From Doryteuthis pealeii (lineage: Eukaryota; Mollusca; Cephalopoda; Myopsida; Loliginidae), in NCBI GenBank assembly GCA_023376005.1, contig CM042157.1, positions 60,182,773 to 60,246,772 of the forward strand: a DNA stretch of 64,000 nt, in the 5' to 3' direction. The notes beneath the pieces were generated by a model, which was not told the DNA's origin, ran no database searches, and worked only from the letters and a program-made list of their open reading frames with translations. Shown here one piece after another: positions 1-11,177 of the stretch; position 1 is the stretch's first letter, and the number at the start of each line of letters is the position of its first letter. The translations under genes were made by a program, and so were the position numbers.

Positions 1-103
1 TCAGCACACGGCAATTATCGTGCTCAGATACCAATTTCTCATATTGTTCTTGCACTTGACTGGTGCTTGACTGAATGGCACGGAACTTTTTGAGGTCACC
101 TTC
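1..103 (-). CDS. Myo5: Myo5 exon v (coiled coil, cut by window edge)
   Basis: Residues 881-915 and onward outside the window: EGDLKKFRAIQSSTSQVQEQ then YEKLVSEHDNCRVL. Heptad-like, rich in Glu/Gln/Lys. The acceptor is tttttttag; the frame joins exon u without a split codon. The donor is not seen. Confidence 0.88.
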
Positions 104-819
104 CTAAAAAAAATTAACAAAAAAACATGATTTAAAAAAAAAAAAATGTATGTATTAGCCCAGTAAGTAAAATAAAGTCTATGGTGTGGCCTAGTGTCGG
201 TATCCACCAAACACCTTATGATATGATTAAAGTAACCCAAATTTAATAAGAGATTGTTTCTTTTTACAAGTAATCTTTACAATAGGTCTAATTTGAGATA
301 AACAAATTCAACTCCTCATCGACACAAAGAAACCTTTCCTTTTTTGGTTTTTGATATCATGGCTATTATCAAGAATTGAAAATGTTTGTTCACAGCAATA
401 TGTCATGCAGAATTGTAATATCATAATACTTGATATAATGCAAGAATATCACAATGATAAAATCATTGAATAATTATTTATAACTGTTTATACTGGGACT
501 CATGCATGCAATAACAAATAATACATAATAATATATGACATTTTAAAGTCATTTATTTTTGGCATATGAATTTTTAAAAACTGTTTCTAAATCTTTGTCT
601 TCTGCCGCACCATTTGCAAAACACTGGGATATGTGTGGATAATTTGCATACTGATTTTAACAAAATCAGAGTTTAATAAACAATTACTTGGTGTTATTGA
701 ATTCTAATATTATTGCTTTATTCTCAAACATTAAACCAATTTACGTATAATTTTATATTGAAATCAATTAAAATAAAATTAAAATAAGTGTAATCTTTTT
801 AAATGCATTCTTATTTAGT

Positions 820-900
820 TTTGTTAGCCTTTCTAATTAATATAATATCTTATATTAAAATTTAAATAATTATGTCCGGAGGGTACATATTTTTGCTTGT
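820..900 (+). mobile_element. Helitron-like element F, 3' piece
   Basis: Matches the last 80 bp of the element at 14190-14837, including a decayed hairpin (tccggaggg) and ttgcttgt in place of the CTAGT end. Confidence 0.45.
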
Positions 901-1044
901 TGTAGTAATGATATTATTCATTATTGTACTGTAATAGTTGTTATATTTAGTTTATGAAATACATATGCGACTATAACAACAATTATGGGACACAGGTTGT
1001 ATTTTTTATTAGATGAATATTAACAACTATTGGTTAGTTAGTTG

Positions 1045-1095
1045 GCTTGTGTTTAATGGCACATCAACTCTCATGAGTCATTTAATGCCAAATCT
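1045..1095 (-). repeat. Hairpin-tail repeat, 3' end
   Basis: Hairpin motif (aatggcacatcaac ... ttaatgcc) shared by many repeats here. Read on the minus strand it is a 3' end followed by short runs such as ccaactaacca. Confidence 0.6.
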
Positions 1096-1139
1096 TGTTT
1101 TTTTTAGATATGTGAATTGTTTAAATTCATGTGTATTAT

Positions 1140-1620
1140 TTTTTCAACAATATATTTTTTTAACAAAATTCTTTTTAACCAATTTTTTTTAAACTAAATT
1201 TTTTAACCAATTTTTTTTTTAACCAAATTTTTTTTTTTTTTAACCAATTTTTTTTTAACAAAATTCTTTTTAACCAATTTTTTTTTAAACTAAATTTTTT
1301 TAACCAATTTTTTTTTTTATTGAATATTAACAAATTGGTAAAAATAATTTTCAATAACTTTATGTGTATTAATAAGTTGGTAGAAATAATTTTCAAGTTA
1401 GATTTATTAACTTCAATGTGTCAATAAACTGGTAGAAATAATTTACATTAACTTATAAACAGATCTATTTGACCTATAATATGAGATCCTAACAAGTACT
1501 ACTACTCCGCATCAGAGTAGACCTGAGAGTAATGGCAATGAAGGGGCACTCCACACTTTGCAAAGTTCCAGAATTGGAACTTCCCACTAGATGAAGTTTA
1601 GTATCATACTCAGGACCCAC
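1140..1620 (-). repeat. T-rich tandem array and element D fragment
   Basis: Positions 1140-1320 hold degenerate repeats of aaattttttttaaccaa type. After them come copies of the aataacttcatgtgtattaataagttggtag unit and then the element D body (ctaacaagtactactactcc...agagtagacctgagagt). Confidence 0.6.
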
Positions 1621-1765
1621 CAACTATAGGGTCAAAAATTATAACGATAGACAATTATATGAAAAGGATTAGCCACCTTTAAAACTGGCATTTATTTTAG
1701 TCCCCAAGGAAAATGATTTATGACTAATTCCAAATTAAATGTATACAAATCTTTGATGACCTTAC

Positions 1766-1855
1766 CTTCTCTTTGAGAATGTTTGACAGTTCAATGATTT
1801 TATTACACAGCCTTCTGTTGGACAGTTTAAGTTCATCTGAGTCTTTGGCCTTTCT
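1766..1855 (-). CDS. Myo5: Myo5 exon u (coiled-coil start)
   Basis: Residues 851-880: charged helix RKAKDSDELKLSNRRLCNKI then IELSNILKEK. It corresponds to the region after the IQs where class V proteins begin the dimerising coiled coil (N.I..LQ...). The acceptor is attacag, the donor GTAAGG. Confidence 0.9.
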
Positions 1856-2039
1856 CTGTAATAACAAGAAAAAAAAAAAAAAAAGAATTTCAAACAGTGA
1901 AAATCTCACAAAGTCATTATATTCACAAAACACAATCTCACATTAAGACTAAGATGTCTTGTTACTATACAAATTATTTTTTTCAAATATAATTATTTAT
2001 TGATTATGACCCAACCACACATTGGTTTCGTTTAGTTTC

Positions 2040-2490
2040 TTTGTTTAATGGCATATCAACCTTCATGGGTTATTTAACTCTTAACATCCTGTTGAGAATT
2101 TTCTAAATCCAGAGCCCCATTCCTATAAGGATTTATCAAAAAATGGCTAAAAATTTCCTTTTCATCTAAAGTTACCTGTTATTTCCCATAAATTAAAGAC
2201 TTCTAAATATGTTTAATATTACATTTAAACAAACGCTATCTTGGGGTGGATTATGAAAACAAATGTTACTTCCAGCCGGGTGGAATGAGGCTGTATAGGA
2301 CGTTAAGAGTTAATGCCAAAACCATCATTGTAGAAGAAGAGTAGTGGTACTATTTAACCCATAATTGGGCAGATGAGAGGGGTCATACTTTTCCCAAGTG
2401 TATTTGAAAGTGAACATAGTGTGAATGGATCTCTCAACTCAATGTAGCAGTTCAGTACGTTATCCATGATGCCACATGTACTCCCCCACC
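2040..2490 (-). mobile_element. tRNA-like SINE C interrupted by a TTAA MITE
   Basis: The SINE C body (tttaatggcatatcaacc...ttaatgccaaaacc...gtagaagaagagtagtgg) is split at TTAA. Uninterrupted copies are at 18466-18700 and 45507-45728. The head end (2460-2490, rc of a gtggtgtaatgg-like head) is decayed. Confidence 0.7.
2074..2313. mobile_element. TTAA-target MITE, copy 1
   Basis: Termini TTAACTCTTAACATCCT and AGGACGTTAAGAGTTAA are near-perfect inverted repeats. It sits exactly at a TTAA of SINE C and duplicates it, as piggyBac and Kolobok elements do. A second copy, at 52016-52511, carries a SINE insertion. Confidence 0.75.
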
Positions 2491-2819
2491 ACTGTAGAAA
2501 TAACAATGCTAGCAAAATCATTTAATATCTTGCAATTTTCTGGACCATTAACATTTTCATGGGTCATGTAGTGCCAAGTAATAATTGTTTTTTTGTGTAT
2601 AATGATGGGGCACATTTTTCTTTCCCCACACCCCAAGAGAACGGTTATTTGTCTGCAATCAAAATATTGTGTATCTTAATATATATGCTGTGGATTTATT
2701 TTTTATATAATTTTAAAAAACATCCATTTTCTTTTTCGTAGATAGTGGATCTGTATGATGTTGTGGACTCCAACAGAAATTGCATATGTAGTGGATACAT
2801 AATTTGCCAGTCAAGTTAT

Positions 2820-3030
2820 TTGGTTGGATTTTTACGGCATGTCAACCCTTATTGGGTTATTTTATGCCAAAGACATTTTGTTTTATTCATTCTTGATGAT
2901 ATTCAATTTTTTTCAAACTCATTTTTTTTTTAAAAACAAACTTTTTGTTAAGACATTTTTTCTATTTAAACCATAGATGGGACCCTAACAGGTACTACCA
3001 CTCTAGGTCAGAGTGGACCTGGGAGTAATG
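2820..3030 (-). repeat. Hairpin-tail element D, 3' part
   Basis: Tail motif (ggcatgtcaacccttattggg) followed by the element D body up to ccactctaggtcagagtggacctgggag. It ends just downstream of exon t. Confidence 0.65.
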
Positions 3031-3247
3031 TTTGTTAGTCCAAGTTCCATAACAGCAGCACAAAGGAAATTCCGACAGCATTATGGAAAATGTCAGACAC
3101 CATCCCAAAAAGTGATCCTTTGTGCTGTTGCAAACTTCTATGAGACAGGTAATGCCAACAGGTAAAAATCCTTAGTTTAGCTTTGAACATCTTGATTACA
3201 TTTTTAACATACAACAAATATAAATGATGAATGAAACAAAACCTTAC

Positions 3248-3439
3248 CTTGAGTTCTTTGAAGACCTTCTTGGCAGCTCGGCGTCGTACATGGGACTGAA
3301 GCAGTACTATGCCACGACGCACCTTCTCGAATTTTCTGCGAGCCAAGTAAGCCCGAACTCTGGTCTGGATGACGGTTGCTTTGTGGTCTTCCACCAACTG
3401 GCGGAAAAGTCTCTGGGCCAGCGCTTTTCTCGCATATCT
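3248..3439 (-). CDS. Myo5: Myo5 exon t (IQ4-IQ6)
   Basis: Residues 787-850: rest of IQ4, IQ5 ATVIQTRVRAYLARRKF and IQ6 GIVLLQSHVRRRAAKKVF, ending KELK. This completes six IQ motifs in series. The acceptor is tctgtag, the donor GTAAGG; phase 0. Confidence 0.96.
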
Positions 3440-3658
3440 CTACAGAAAGGAAAAAAGAAAAAAAATTTAATACAAAACTCAACTCAAATCGTTCAATGCT
3501 AATATTATTTGATTATTTTCAGTGAAAAATACTATAATCAACTTCAAGGCATAATGATTAATTGGTTATTTTGTTTAATGGCACATCAATTCTTTTGGGC
3601 TATTTAATGCCAAATCTTTTTTTTTTTTTATGATTTTCAAACAAACAGTTTGTAATAG

Positions 3659-3795
3659 ATGGCTCCCGAGTTTGAAAAGAAGGTTCCCGAGTCCGAAAAG
3701 AAATACCTGAAGAAGGCCGGAGGGCACATTGGCCGAAACATTGTACATATAACAATGAAGATAAGGACAATAGTCCGAAAAAGCTAAATAGTTTG
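3659..3795 (+). mobile_element. SINE E 3' domain
   Basis: Carries CTGAAGA (3707-3713), a GGCC...GGCC stem and GAAAC (3735-3739), then a second hairpin GGAC-aata-GTCC (3765-3776) followed by GAAA. The 5' tRNA-like part is absent. Confidence 0.7.
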
Positions 3796-4244
3796 TAGAT
3801 AGATATTTTTGTTTGGTTTGGTTTTATAAACTGGTTGGTGGTTGACCCTCGCCACTGCTAGCACCCATTTAATAAAAAACAATTAAGCATTTGCTATAAG
3901 AATAATTTGAAGGAGTGTTGCATATCATGAGGTACTTGGGTCGGAGACAACTCAGCCACTACAATCCTGTTTTAAGGCATTACAGGTCACCACTCATGCC
4001 CAACAGATAGCCCCAATTGAGGAGGGGGAATCTTACCCCTCTGCTGAGATGCAGTTGGCCTATTCTACTACGCTAGCCAATGGGGTGCTCAAGGCATAAT
4101 GGTATATACTAAAAGATTTCAGAAATTCTTTACAAGAACTGATATTGTTTGGTCATTAAATGTTCTTTTAATATGCACAAAAAAATAACATCTTTTTCAT
4201 ATAAAGAATTCTCAGTTTTCTATTAGTAGTTTTCTAAAGCTTAA

Positions 4245-4490
4245 TTGTGGCACAGGACCAGAAGTATGGATCACCCAGTGAGAATCAAACTCACTAACAA
4301 TGATCTGCCAATCAAGCTTGTTAATCATTACACCATGTGAGGTTCCCGTGTCCTCTTTTTGTATAGTTATTTACTGAGCTGAGCTTAGTTATAGCACAAG
4401 ACCAGAAGTATGGATCATCCAGTGAGAATCAAACTCACTAACAATGATCTGCTAATCCAGCTTGCTAACCATGTGAGATACCCTTTATCT
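4245..4490 (-). repeat. Two tandem tRNA-like heads
   Basis: A block (cacaggaccagaagtatggatc... to ...caccatgtgagg) occurs twice, about 150 bp apart. On the minus strand each reads as a tRNA-like head with ggtgtaatgattaac (A box) and gagtttgattctc (B box). Confidence 0.55.
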
Positions 4491-4689
4491 AGCTAGTCTT
4501 GCAGTTGTGTTTCTACTGAATAGTTAGTTAAACTCTCACTAGGTACTCAATACTCTTGGCCTTGTGCCCGACTAAACAAAGCTTTGTAAGTAAATGTCAT
4601 AACTGATTTATTTCTATTTCTCTGAATTTTTAAGATGAGGCTTGATAATTTGTATTATTAGCCTATATCCACTACACCATGTGTCCAGA

Positions 4690-4990
4690 TTTGTGAAAGT
4701 TATCTCTAGGCTGTAGGTTCAATCCTGGTCAAGGGTGACAGTAACATAGAATAATTAACACAGTTTAACACTTGTACCCAGTCATGTTAACAGAATGAGA
4801 ACAGTCTACCTCTGTGGATTAAATAAAGGGTTATGTTTGAAGTTCTATGAAGGTTCCCGATTACGACTTGAAGGTTCCATAGTGCAACAAGAAATAGCTG
4901 AAGAAGACTAGAGAGCACATAAGCCGAAACGGTGTGCAGGTAACAATGAAGATGAGGACAATAGTCCGAATAATCCATATAATACAAATG
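4690..4990 (+). mobile_element. SINE E, nearly complete
   Basis: B box (ggttcaatcctgg) at about 4718, body (gttaacagaatgagaacagtc...ttaaataaagggtt), then the 3' domain with ctgaagaag, gccgaaac and gatgaggacaatagtccg. Confidence 0.75.
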
Positions 4991-5035
4991 ATTCATTTCT
5001 AGATATGAAAATCTTATTTCAAAATCTGACGGTTT

Positions 5036-5326
5036 TCTTTATATATATTTACCAACCCCTCCACACAAGCAAAATGTGACACACTGTCAATTTTTTAAGC
5101 GGAGTTCAACAGGTTTGAATTCAGAGTTTTCCTTCTCCTAGACCGGTTGCCTAACCAAGGTTAAAGAGCCCAGTCTGCCCTACTATTTATCCATAGCTGG
5201 AGAGAAAGTAGGATTCATACCTTTCCCAAGGGTATTAGTGCTAAGTGAAAATGTTCACATCCAGGATTTGAACTCAGGGTGACGAGTCCATTTCCTATGA
5301 CTTTAACCATTACACCATGCGGTTTT
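5036..5326 (-). mobile_element. tRNA-derived SINE B
   Basis: Reverse copy of the SINE complete at 36732-37020: tail at 5040 (accaacccctccacac), body, and head with the rc of gtgtaatggttaaagtcat at the high end. It lies in the intron upstream of exon t. Confidence 0.8.
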
Positions 5327-5547
5327 CTTTATAAAGTAATTGTTTTTCCACTCATTGTTAAAAGACATTTCATTAGTAAAAGCTGATGCTATTTGAATAG
5401 AGATGTCAGCCGTAGAAATTGATAAAAACATTTTAAAGCCAGTGGGAAAGTTAATTTCCTTTTGAGTATGAACTGATTCCATCCTTGTAAAAGCAATTAA
5501 CTCGAAAGAGAAAAAAAAAAGAAGTATTTAGTTTGCCCACGTCTTAC

Positions 5548-5662
5548 CTGTACGACAATTGCAGCCAATTTTTTCTGCTGGTAGATTTTGCGGCATAGGT
5601 AACCACGGAAATAAGCTTGGATGCGAATAGCAGCAAATTTCCTCCGTCTTTCTTGGAATGCT
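5548..5662 (-). CDS. Myo5: Myo5 exon s (IQ3, start of IQ4)
   Basis: Residues 748-786: end of IQ2, then IQ3 AAIRIQAYFRGYLCRKIY and the first half of IQ4 (LAAIVVQ). It joins exon t to give VVQRYARKALAQRLF. The acceptor is gattccag, the donor GTAAGA. Confidence 0.96.
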
Positions 5663-5894
5663 CTGGAATCAAATAGATAATATTTATGACAAATGTTTAA
5701 CATCATACACAGGAGAGAGCATTTACCAAAACTGCATGTGTAAAAGCTTTCACCTTAGTAAGCATAACGTTGGAGTTTGTGTATGTGAAGAGAAGAGACA
5801 GCAAGTTCATATACAGAAATGAAAGGAATTACATAGCTAAACAAAATGATGAGATGCATTCTATACCTAAGTAAGATGATAATATGCTTATCTA

Positions 5895-6325
5895 TAAAAG
5901 TAAGACGACGATACGCGTCTCATAGCAAAGAAAGACGACGACACGCGTCTCACAGCAAAGAAAGACGACGACACGCGTCTAGCGAACACGCGAGAAAGAC
6001 GACGACACGCGTCTCAGAGCAAAGAAAGACGACACGCGTCTTACGACGGCACGTAGCAAAGAAAGACGACGATACGCGTCTCGTAGCAAAGAAAGACGAC
6101 GATACGCGTCTCGTAGCAAAGAAAGACGACGATACGCGTCTCGTAGCAAAGAAGACGACGATACGCGTAGCAAAGAAAGACGACGATACGCGTCTCAGAG
6201 CAAAGAAAGACGACGATACGCGTCTCAGAGCAAAGAAAGACGACGATACGCGTCTCAGAGCAAAGAAAGACGACGATACGCGTCAGAGCAAAGAAAGACG
6301 ACGATATACATCTTATAGCTAAGAA
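5895..6325. repeat. CpG-rich 30-bp minisatellite
   Basis: About 14 units of a roughly 30-bp repeat (aaagaaagacgacgatacgcgtctcgtagc is one unit in two halves: aaagaaagacgacga and tacgcgtctcgtagc). Each unit holds a small inverted repeat AGACG/CGTCT and four to five CpGs. It is open in several frames only because it is periodic. Confidence 0.95.
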
Positions 6326-6460
6326 AGTTCATTATAAGCCAGCTATACTGTATTAGACCACCCCTAGTACAAAAAAGTAGGATAGTCCAATCAAGCCTTA
6401 TAAGACAAAAGCACAAATACCAAAGAGTACCTTTACAATTACATTTTACATATACTGCAA

Positions 6461-6615
6461 GGGCCAGTTTAGCTCAGTTGGTAGAGCGTTTGGCTAGGAA
6501 CCACAAGGTTCCTAGTTCAATAGTTCATTGTATGAGTAGCACAGGGATCTGTGCGGTAAAGTGAGGAGACTGTCTGGCTGATACCGACATTAGGCTGCCC
6601 CAACAACTTTTAGAA
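6461..6615 (+). mobile_element. tRNA-derived SINE A, internally deleted
   Basis: Head with A box (tagctcagttggtagagcg), then caaggttcctagttcaata, followed by gagtagcacagggatctgtgc. The middle of the body (about 90 bp) is missing relative to the copies at 40631 and 52169. Confidence 0.8.
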
Positions 6616-6838
6616 GTCATTTGTTAACAGTCAAGCCGCTAGGAAAATACAATCACAAACACCAAAATGGTGATGAGGATGAGTTTCAAATTTAAAGTTT
6701 GCATCTAAAAAAATAATCTTTTAAATAATTTATCATTAGAAATATATAAAAAGCTTTTATAAACCTGTGCCATTCAAAATATCATTTTTTAATCTAGTTC
6801 TTTAAATATATTGAAAAGAATTCAAACCACCAACTTAC

Positions 6839-7050
6839 AAACGTGCAAGATAGCCTCGTCCGTAGACCTGCAACAGGAAGATGCTACGTCTGATCTTATT
6901 GAAACGTCTCTTGCATAGGAATGTCCTGACTTGTTTCTGCACCATAACTGACCATCTGATGCGACGGTCACTCAACAATTTATCCAACAATGCCAACTGA
7001 CCAGCTCGGAAAAAGATCTTGGTCTTACCAAATCTGTATTTATCAGGGTC
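6839..7050 (-). CDS. Myo5: Myo5 exon r (converter end, IQ1 and start of IQ2)
   Basis: Residues 678-748: DPDKYRFGKTKIFFRAGQLA is the canonical end of the converter and start of the lever arm. IQ1 is VQKQVRTFLCKRRF (Val instead of Ile at the first position); IQ2 begins LLQVYGRGYLAR. IQ motifs bind calmodulin or light chains. Of two possible donors, GTAAGT at 6838 keeps the frame with the next exon; GTTTGT four bases earlier does not. Confidence 0.95.
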
Positions 7051-7139
7051 CTAAAGGAGGAGTAAAAAACAAATGAGAGGAAAATATGGAATGCAGTGTC
7101 AGAAAAAGATCAGCAAATTTCTTCATTATTCTGATGTCC

Positions 7140-7235
7140 TTCAACATCTATTAATAATAGAAATTCAGTCTCTATTTGTCTGTAACCGAAACTATGTCGA
7201 TGCTTACATCACAGTCATTTAAGGAATTAAGTAAG
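7140..7235 (+). mobile_element. Helitron-like element F, 5' piece
   Basis: Matches the 5' part of the elements at 14190 and 21117 (ttaataatagaaattc...gtctgtaaccgaaactatg). Confidence 0.45.
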
Positions 7236-7689
7236 TTTATAAATGAGTATTTAATTCATAATGTCATTACTACATAAAAAATATTAAAATTCTATGAAAA
7301 AACCAATCAATTATCAAATTTTAAAAAGAAATTTTGATACTTATTCAACTTTAGATGAATTTATGTTTAAAATAGTTTTTTTCCTAAAATGAATTAGAGG
7401 AAATATTTTTTTTATGAGGTTGACCTCCCTCCTTATTTCATTTCACAAAATCCGAATAAAATATACTTTACTCGTACGATTTTTTAATTTTTTTCTACAG
7501 ATTAGAGTCTGAAAATTAAATCTGAAATTCTTAGTGTTTTGGAATTTACTGTCCAAAATGTGTCAGTGGATTGGAATGAATATGATACTTTTAAGTAATT
7601 AAATTTTTTAAAAAAAAATGTGATTTATCTTTGTTCATTTAACTCACTCCATATGCAATATCTTTCAAAAATGATTTTTACACTGCCCA

Positions 7690-7935
7690 AGGGCATTTTT
7701 TTTTTCAAGGCTAGGGCTTGACAATTGATCGGAGGGGGCCTCTCCGACCGCTCGTCTAGCCCAAGATAGGGCCAAAGTGGAGTATTGCATGTCATGAACT
7801 GCTCATCCACCTGGGCTCTATTCTTAAGCATCACGGGTCGCCACCCACGGCCAACAGGTGGCCCCATTGGGGGAGTCTTACCACTCTGCAGAGGTGCAGT
7901 CGGTGCATTCTAACGCCCCAGCCGACAGGGCTGTA
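7690..7935 (-). repeat. Element D, 5' half
   Basis: Contains cttgacaattgatcggaggg, the ccacccacggccaacaggtggcc block and tctgcagaggtgcagtcgg, as in the fuller copy at 48030-48648. Confidence 0.65.
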
Positions 7936-8459
7936 AATGTTTGTGTTTTAAGATTTTTCGAAACAGACACAAACTGACTATAAAACAAATCAGACTGTTA
8001 GAATTCTACCTGCTTATGTGACATGTGAGGCCGTATATATTAGTAGGCCATGGGTGGACAATAATTATTACAATCCAATGAAAAACTTACAACTTGTAAA
8101 ATTCTTGAAGTTTTGATTCAGTAAAAGGTTTTGTAAATAATGCTTAACTAAACAATTTATCTAAGGACTTTTTTTTTTACAAGAAATACAAATATTACGA
8201 AATAATGTTGTCTTACATACTTAAATCATTTTGAATTTTTTTTATAATACAAAAGAATCTAAATTAATATCTCTTGCAAATATCCATTCATAACATAACA
8301 TAATACTATCTATGTTCTCTATTAGTTCATATACATATCTGTAGACAAACATTGTCCCCATGTTATGTTTACTTAGTGAATAGAGAAAAGACTTTTTTCT
8401 CTCTGTTTTATGTTGTACATTTCAAACAACAAACCAAGAGATATGTAAATCATACTTAC

Positions 8460-8571
8460 TTCGATATATTTCTGCATTAATTTCTCACAACTTAATTTTG
8501 GATCAGATTTATCAACCTCAATCACATCCAATAATTGTTGAAACATATTGAATATATTTTCATATGTCTCC
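8460..8571 (-). CDS. Myo5: Myo5 exon q (converter, divergent)
   Basis: Residues 640-677: RETYENIFNMFQQLLDVIEV, then DKSDPKLSCEKLMQKYIE. It occupies the place of the RWTYQEFFSRYRVL... converter segment, but the usual Trp after Arg is Glu and little beyond TY is conserved. Placement rests on position, phase, length (37 codons, like the family) and clean borders (ttcttcag, GTAAGT). Confidence 0.85.
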
Positions 8572-8748
8572 CTGAAGAACAAAAAAACAAACAAACAATA
8601 AATAGAAGCAAAAAAAAAAAAAAATGAAATCAAATAACTCCTGAACAGTCGGTGATGTTACCAAAAATCAAAATATATCCAGCAAGCATCACTGTTTGTT
8701 TGCAGTCCCTGCACCAGAGATTGCCATTCAAAAATTGGTCTATTTGCA

Positions 8749-8784
<36 letters not shown>

Positions 8785-8867
8785 ACACGTCATTGACTTT
8801 AGTAGACAGAAGGATGCCAACAATACATCAGTTTAGAATTGTAAAAATACAGTTGGTTGGGATAGTC

Positions 8868-9150
8868 ATATATGTATTTACCAACCCCTCCACCTGAACA
8901 GGATGTGATACAAGATAAATTTTCAAGCAAAGTTAACAGGTTAGAATTCAGAATTTTCTTTTTCCTAGACCGGTTGCATTACCAAAGTTAAAGAGCCTAG
9001 TCCACCATACCCATAGTTGGAAGAGAATAGTTGGATTCATACTAAGGATATTAGTTCTATATGAAATGCAAACAGCCTGGTCCAGGATCTGAACTCATGC
9101 CGCAGTGTCTGTTTCCTAGCAAGACAACCATTACACCACTGACACCTCCC
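8868..9150 (-). mobile_element. tRNA-derived SINE B
   Basis: Reverse copy: tail (accaacccctccacctg), rc of the A-box region near 9130 (accattacaccactg). Adjacent to an element D fragment at 9167-9320. Confidence 0.75.
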
Positions 9151-9166
9151 TGGGATAATCATATTA

Positions 9167-9430
9167 GTGCTAGGGCTTGATATGACCAGCAGATTGATCA
9201 GATTGGATCTCTCCAACCACCTGTCTAGCCCAAGTAAGGGCCAAATTGGAGTGTTGAATGGCACAGGACCACTTGGTACCAAGGGCACAGACCACTCAGC
9301 TACCACAGTCCTGTCCTCAAGCAACTTGATAAACAGTTTATGAATCAAAACAAGATTTGATTTAGATTGATTGATTGGTTAGTTGGTTTTAATGGCATGT
9401 CAACCCATCTGGGGTTATTTTATGCCAAGA
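9167..9430 (-). repeat. Element D fragment and separate hairpin tail
   Basis: D fragment (gctagggcttgatatgacc...gccaaattggagtgttg) to about 9320. At 9362-9428 lies a hairpin tail whose minus-strand 3' end is a (CAAT)n-like run. Confidence 0.6.
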
Positions 9431-9637
9431 GCTAAATTGTGAGGAATGGTGATTTGATTTAGGGTGTAATATTGTTTTTAACACCTCGTATCTACCTAGC
9501 ACAATTTTTTGTATAAAATTCTTTTTAAATAAAATAAAGTTTTTCATCTTAATTTTTTTTATTTAATAGAAATAGAGAGAAGAGAATCGAGGATTAAAAA
9601 TCCTCTTGCAGTAAACAGTCACCACAACAAAAATTAA

Positions 9638-9840
9638 CAACAGTAGTGATACTAGTATTATTAGCGTTATTTGGACTATTGTCCCCATCTTCATTGTTAT
9701 TTGTACAACATTTCGGCCGATATACAAATAACAATGAAGATGGGGACAATAGTCCAAATAACGCTAATAATACTAATCTTCAAGCCTCATCTCAAACATT
9801 CAGAGAAATAGTAGTGATACTATTAAGTATCACTACTGTT
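9638..9840. repeat. Nested palindrome of SINE E tails
   Basis: Positions 9653-9705 and 9723-9775 are perfect 53-bp inverted repeats with a 17-bp spacer. Both arms are SINE E 3' sequence (attgttatttgta, gactattgtcccc). An outer pair, aacagtagtgatact at about 9638 and its complement ending near 9842, encloses it. Confidence 0.9.
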
Positions 9841-9842
9841 TT

Positions 9843-9990
9843 TCACTCATAGCTGGGAATATGAGGTGGTTCATATCTTTCCCAATGGTATTAGTCTGAA
9901 AGTGAATATGATAGTGCATTTGGAGTTCAAACTTGCTTAGTATCATGTCACAGTCCAACATATTAGCCATTACACCACAGGGACTATTGT
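9843..9990 (-). mobile_element. SINE C, head half
   Basis: Body from catagctgggaatatgagg to the rc of the tRNA-like head (tagccattacaccacagg). It directly follows the palindrome. Confidence 0.6.
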
Positions 9991-10676
9991 ACCATAACGA
10001 TATATGTTGTATAGGGCCAAATTCAAGTTGTAGTAGTAGTCGCCATTAGCAGTAGTAATAGTCATTAGTTCAGAAACAACACATGCAGGTTGTAAAGTCA
10101 CAGGGGCCTGTTTATTTCTTCCACACTCATGGGTTCTTTTTCAGAGAGAAGGAAAGATAAAGAGAAAGGGAGAGAGGGTACAGTCAAATTACTCTGTAAT
10201 AAATCATGTTTGCTACTACTATATCAAACCAATAGGTGGAACCAGGAAAGCTCCACCTGTTCCCATGAGGCCTGGCTGAAAAGATCACGATTTCCTTCTT
10301 CTTCCGTTTCTCGTCCCGTCATCACATCAGTTTCCGGTCAAATCCCGGTACTTCCATTTTTATCTTTAAATCTATTTCCGGTGTCATTTCTCGGCCAATT
10401 GCTGTTACCCGTTGTGTGTTTACTCTTTCAAATTATAACCTTTGTTTGTTCTTATTTCTTCTTCCTCTCTTTCCCCTTTCAATCCCCAAGTTCTCCATAG
10501 CCCATAATAATTACGCTTACTCTATCCCAAAAGATGAATAGACCCCTTTGGGGTTAGAGGGCATAATGTTTGAGTGATCTTTAAGGCTGGAAATATGACT
10601 ATCTTTTTATTTATTTTATAAACAAATTTTTTTCTTTTTTCTCCATTTTAAAAAAGAATGTCAGATCGCACATTAC

Positions 10677-10763
10677 CTTGCTGGGAATCCAGCTGCACTA
10701 ATACGAATTGTCTCCAGAACACCGCACGCCCTCAGTTGCTCCACAACACGTTTACAGTTGAAT
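10677..10763 (-). CDS. Myo5: Myo5 exon p (SH1/SH2 helices)
   Basis: Residues 611-640: [20 protein letters not shown] then ISAAGFPA. The [11 protein letters not shown] signature is complete. FPAR replaces the usual FPSR. The acceptor is ctacag, the donor GTAATG; Arg is split across the next junction. Confidence 0.97.
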
Positions 10764-11177
10764 CTGTAGATGAAAACAAAAAATACAAATCAAACACTTA
10801 TGATTTTTGAGAATAAAAAAAAATACATCAATTTTTAATGTTAAACAATTGTAATCTGAATTTAATTTCACCTTACTAATAAAAATTAATCCCTTTTCAA
10901 GATTAAAAATTGCAATAACATGACAGTAGTATTTTTAATGTGATCATTTTTGTGCTCAGAAAATTTTTTTAAATGCCTTTGGAATTGGTTTATAGCAAAA
11001 ATTATTCTAAACTCACAGATATATTTATTTTGAAGCTATTCAAAATGGCAGAAAATCCAACAGAATGCTCTAGGCTTGAATAGATGTTTGTCATCAATTT
11101 TTTTGTGATTGAGAAGTGCAAACCATGTGAAGTTTACAGAAGAATGTGTGATGTGTATGAAGAAGCGTGTTTTAGTA

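Noticed and set aside
3224..3502. Plus-strand 92-residue frame
   Set aside because: Antisense of the IQ4-IQ6 exon.
5846..6322. 158-residue plus-strand open frame with KDDDTRL repeats
   Set aside because: Translation of the 30-bp minisatellite; openness follows from a period divisible by three.
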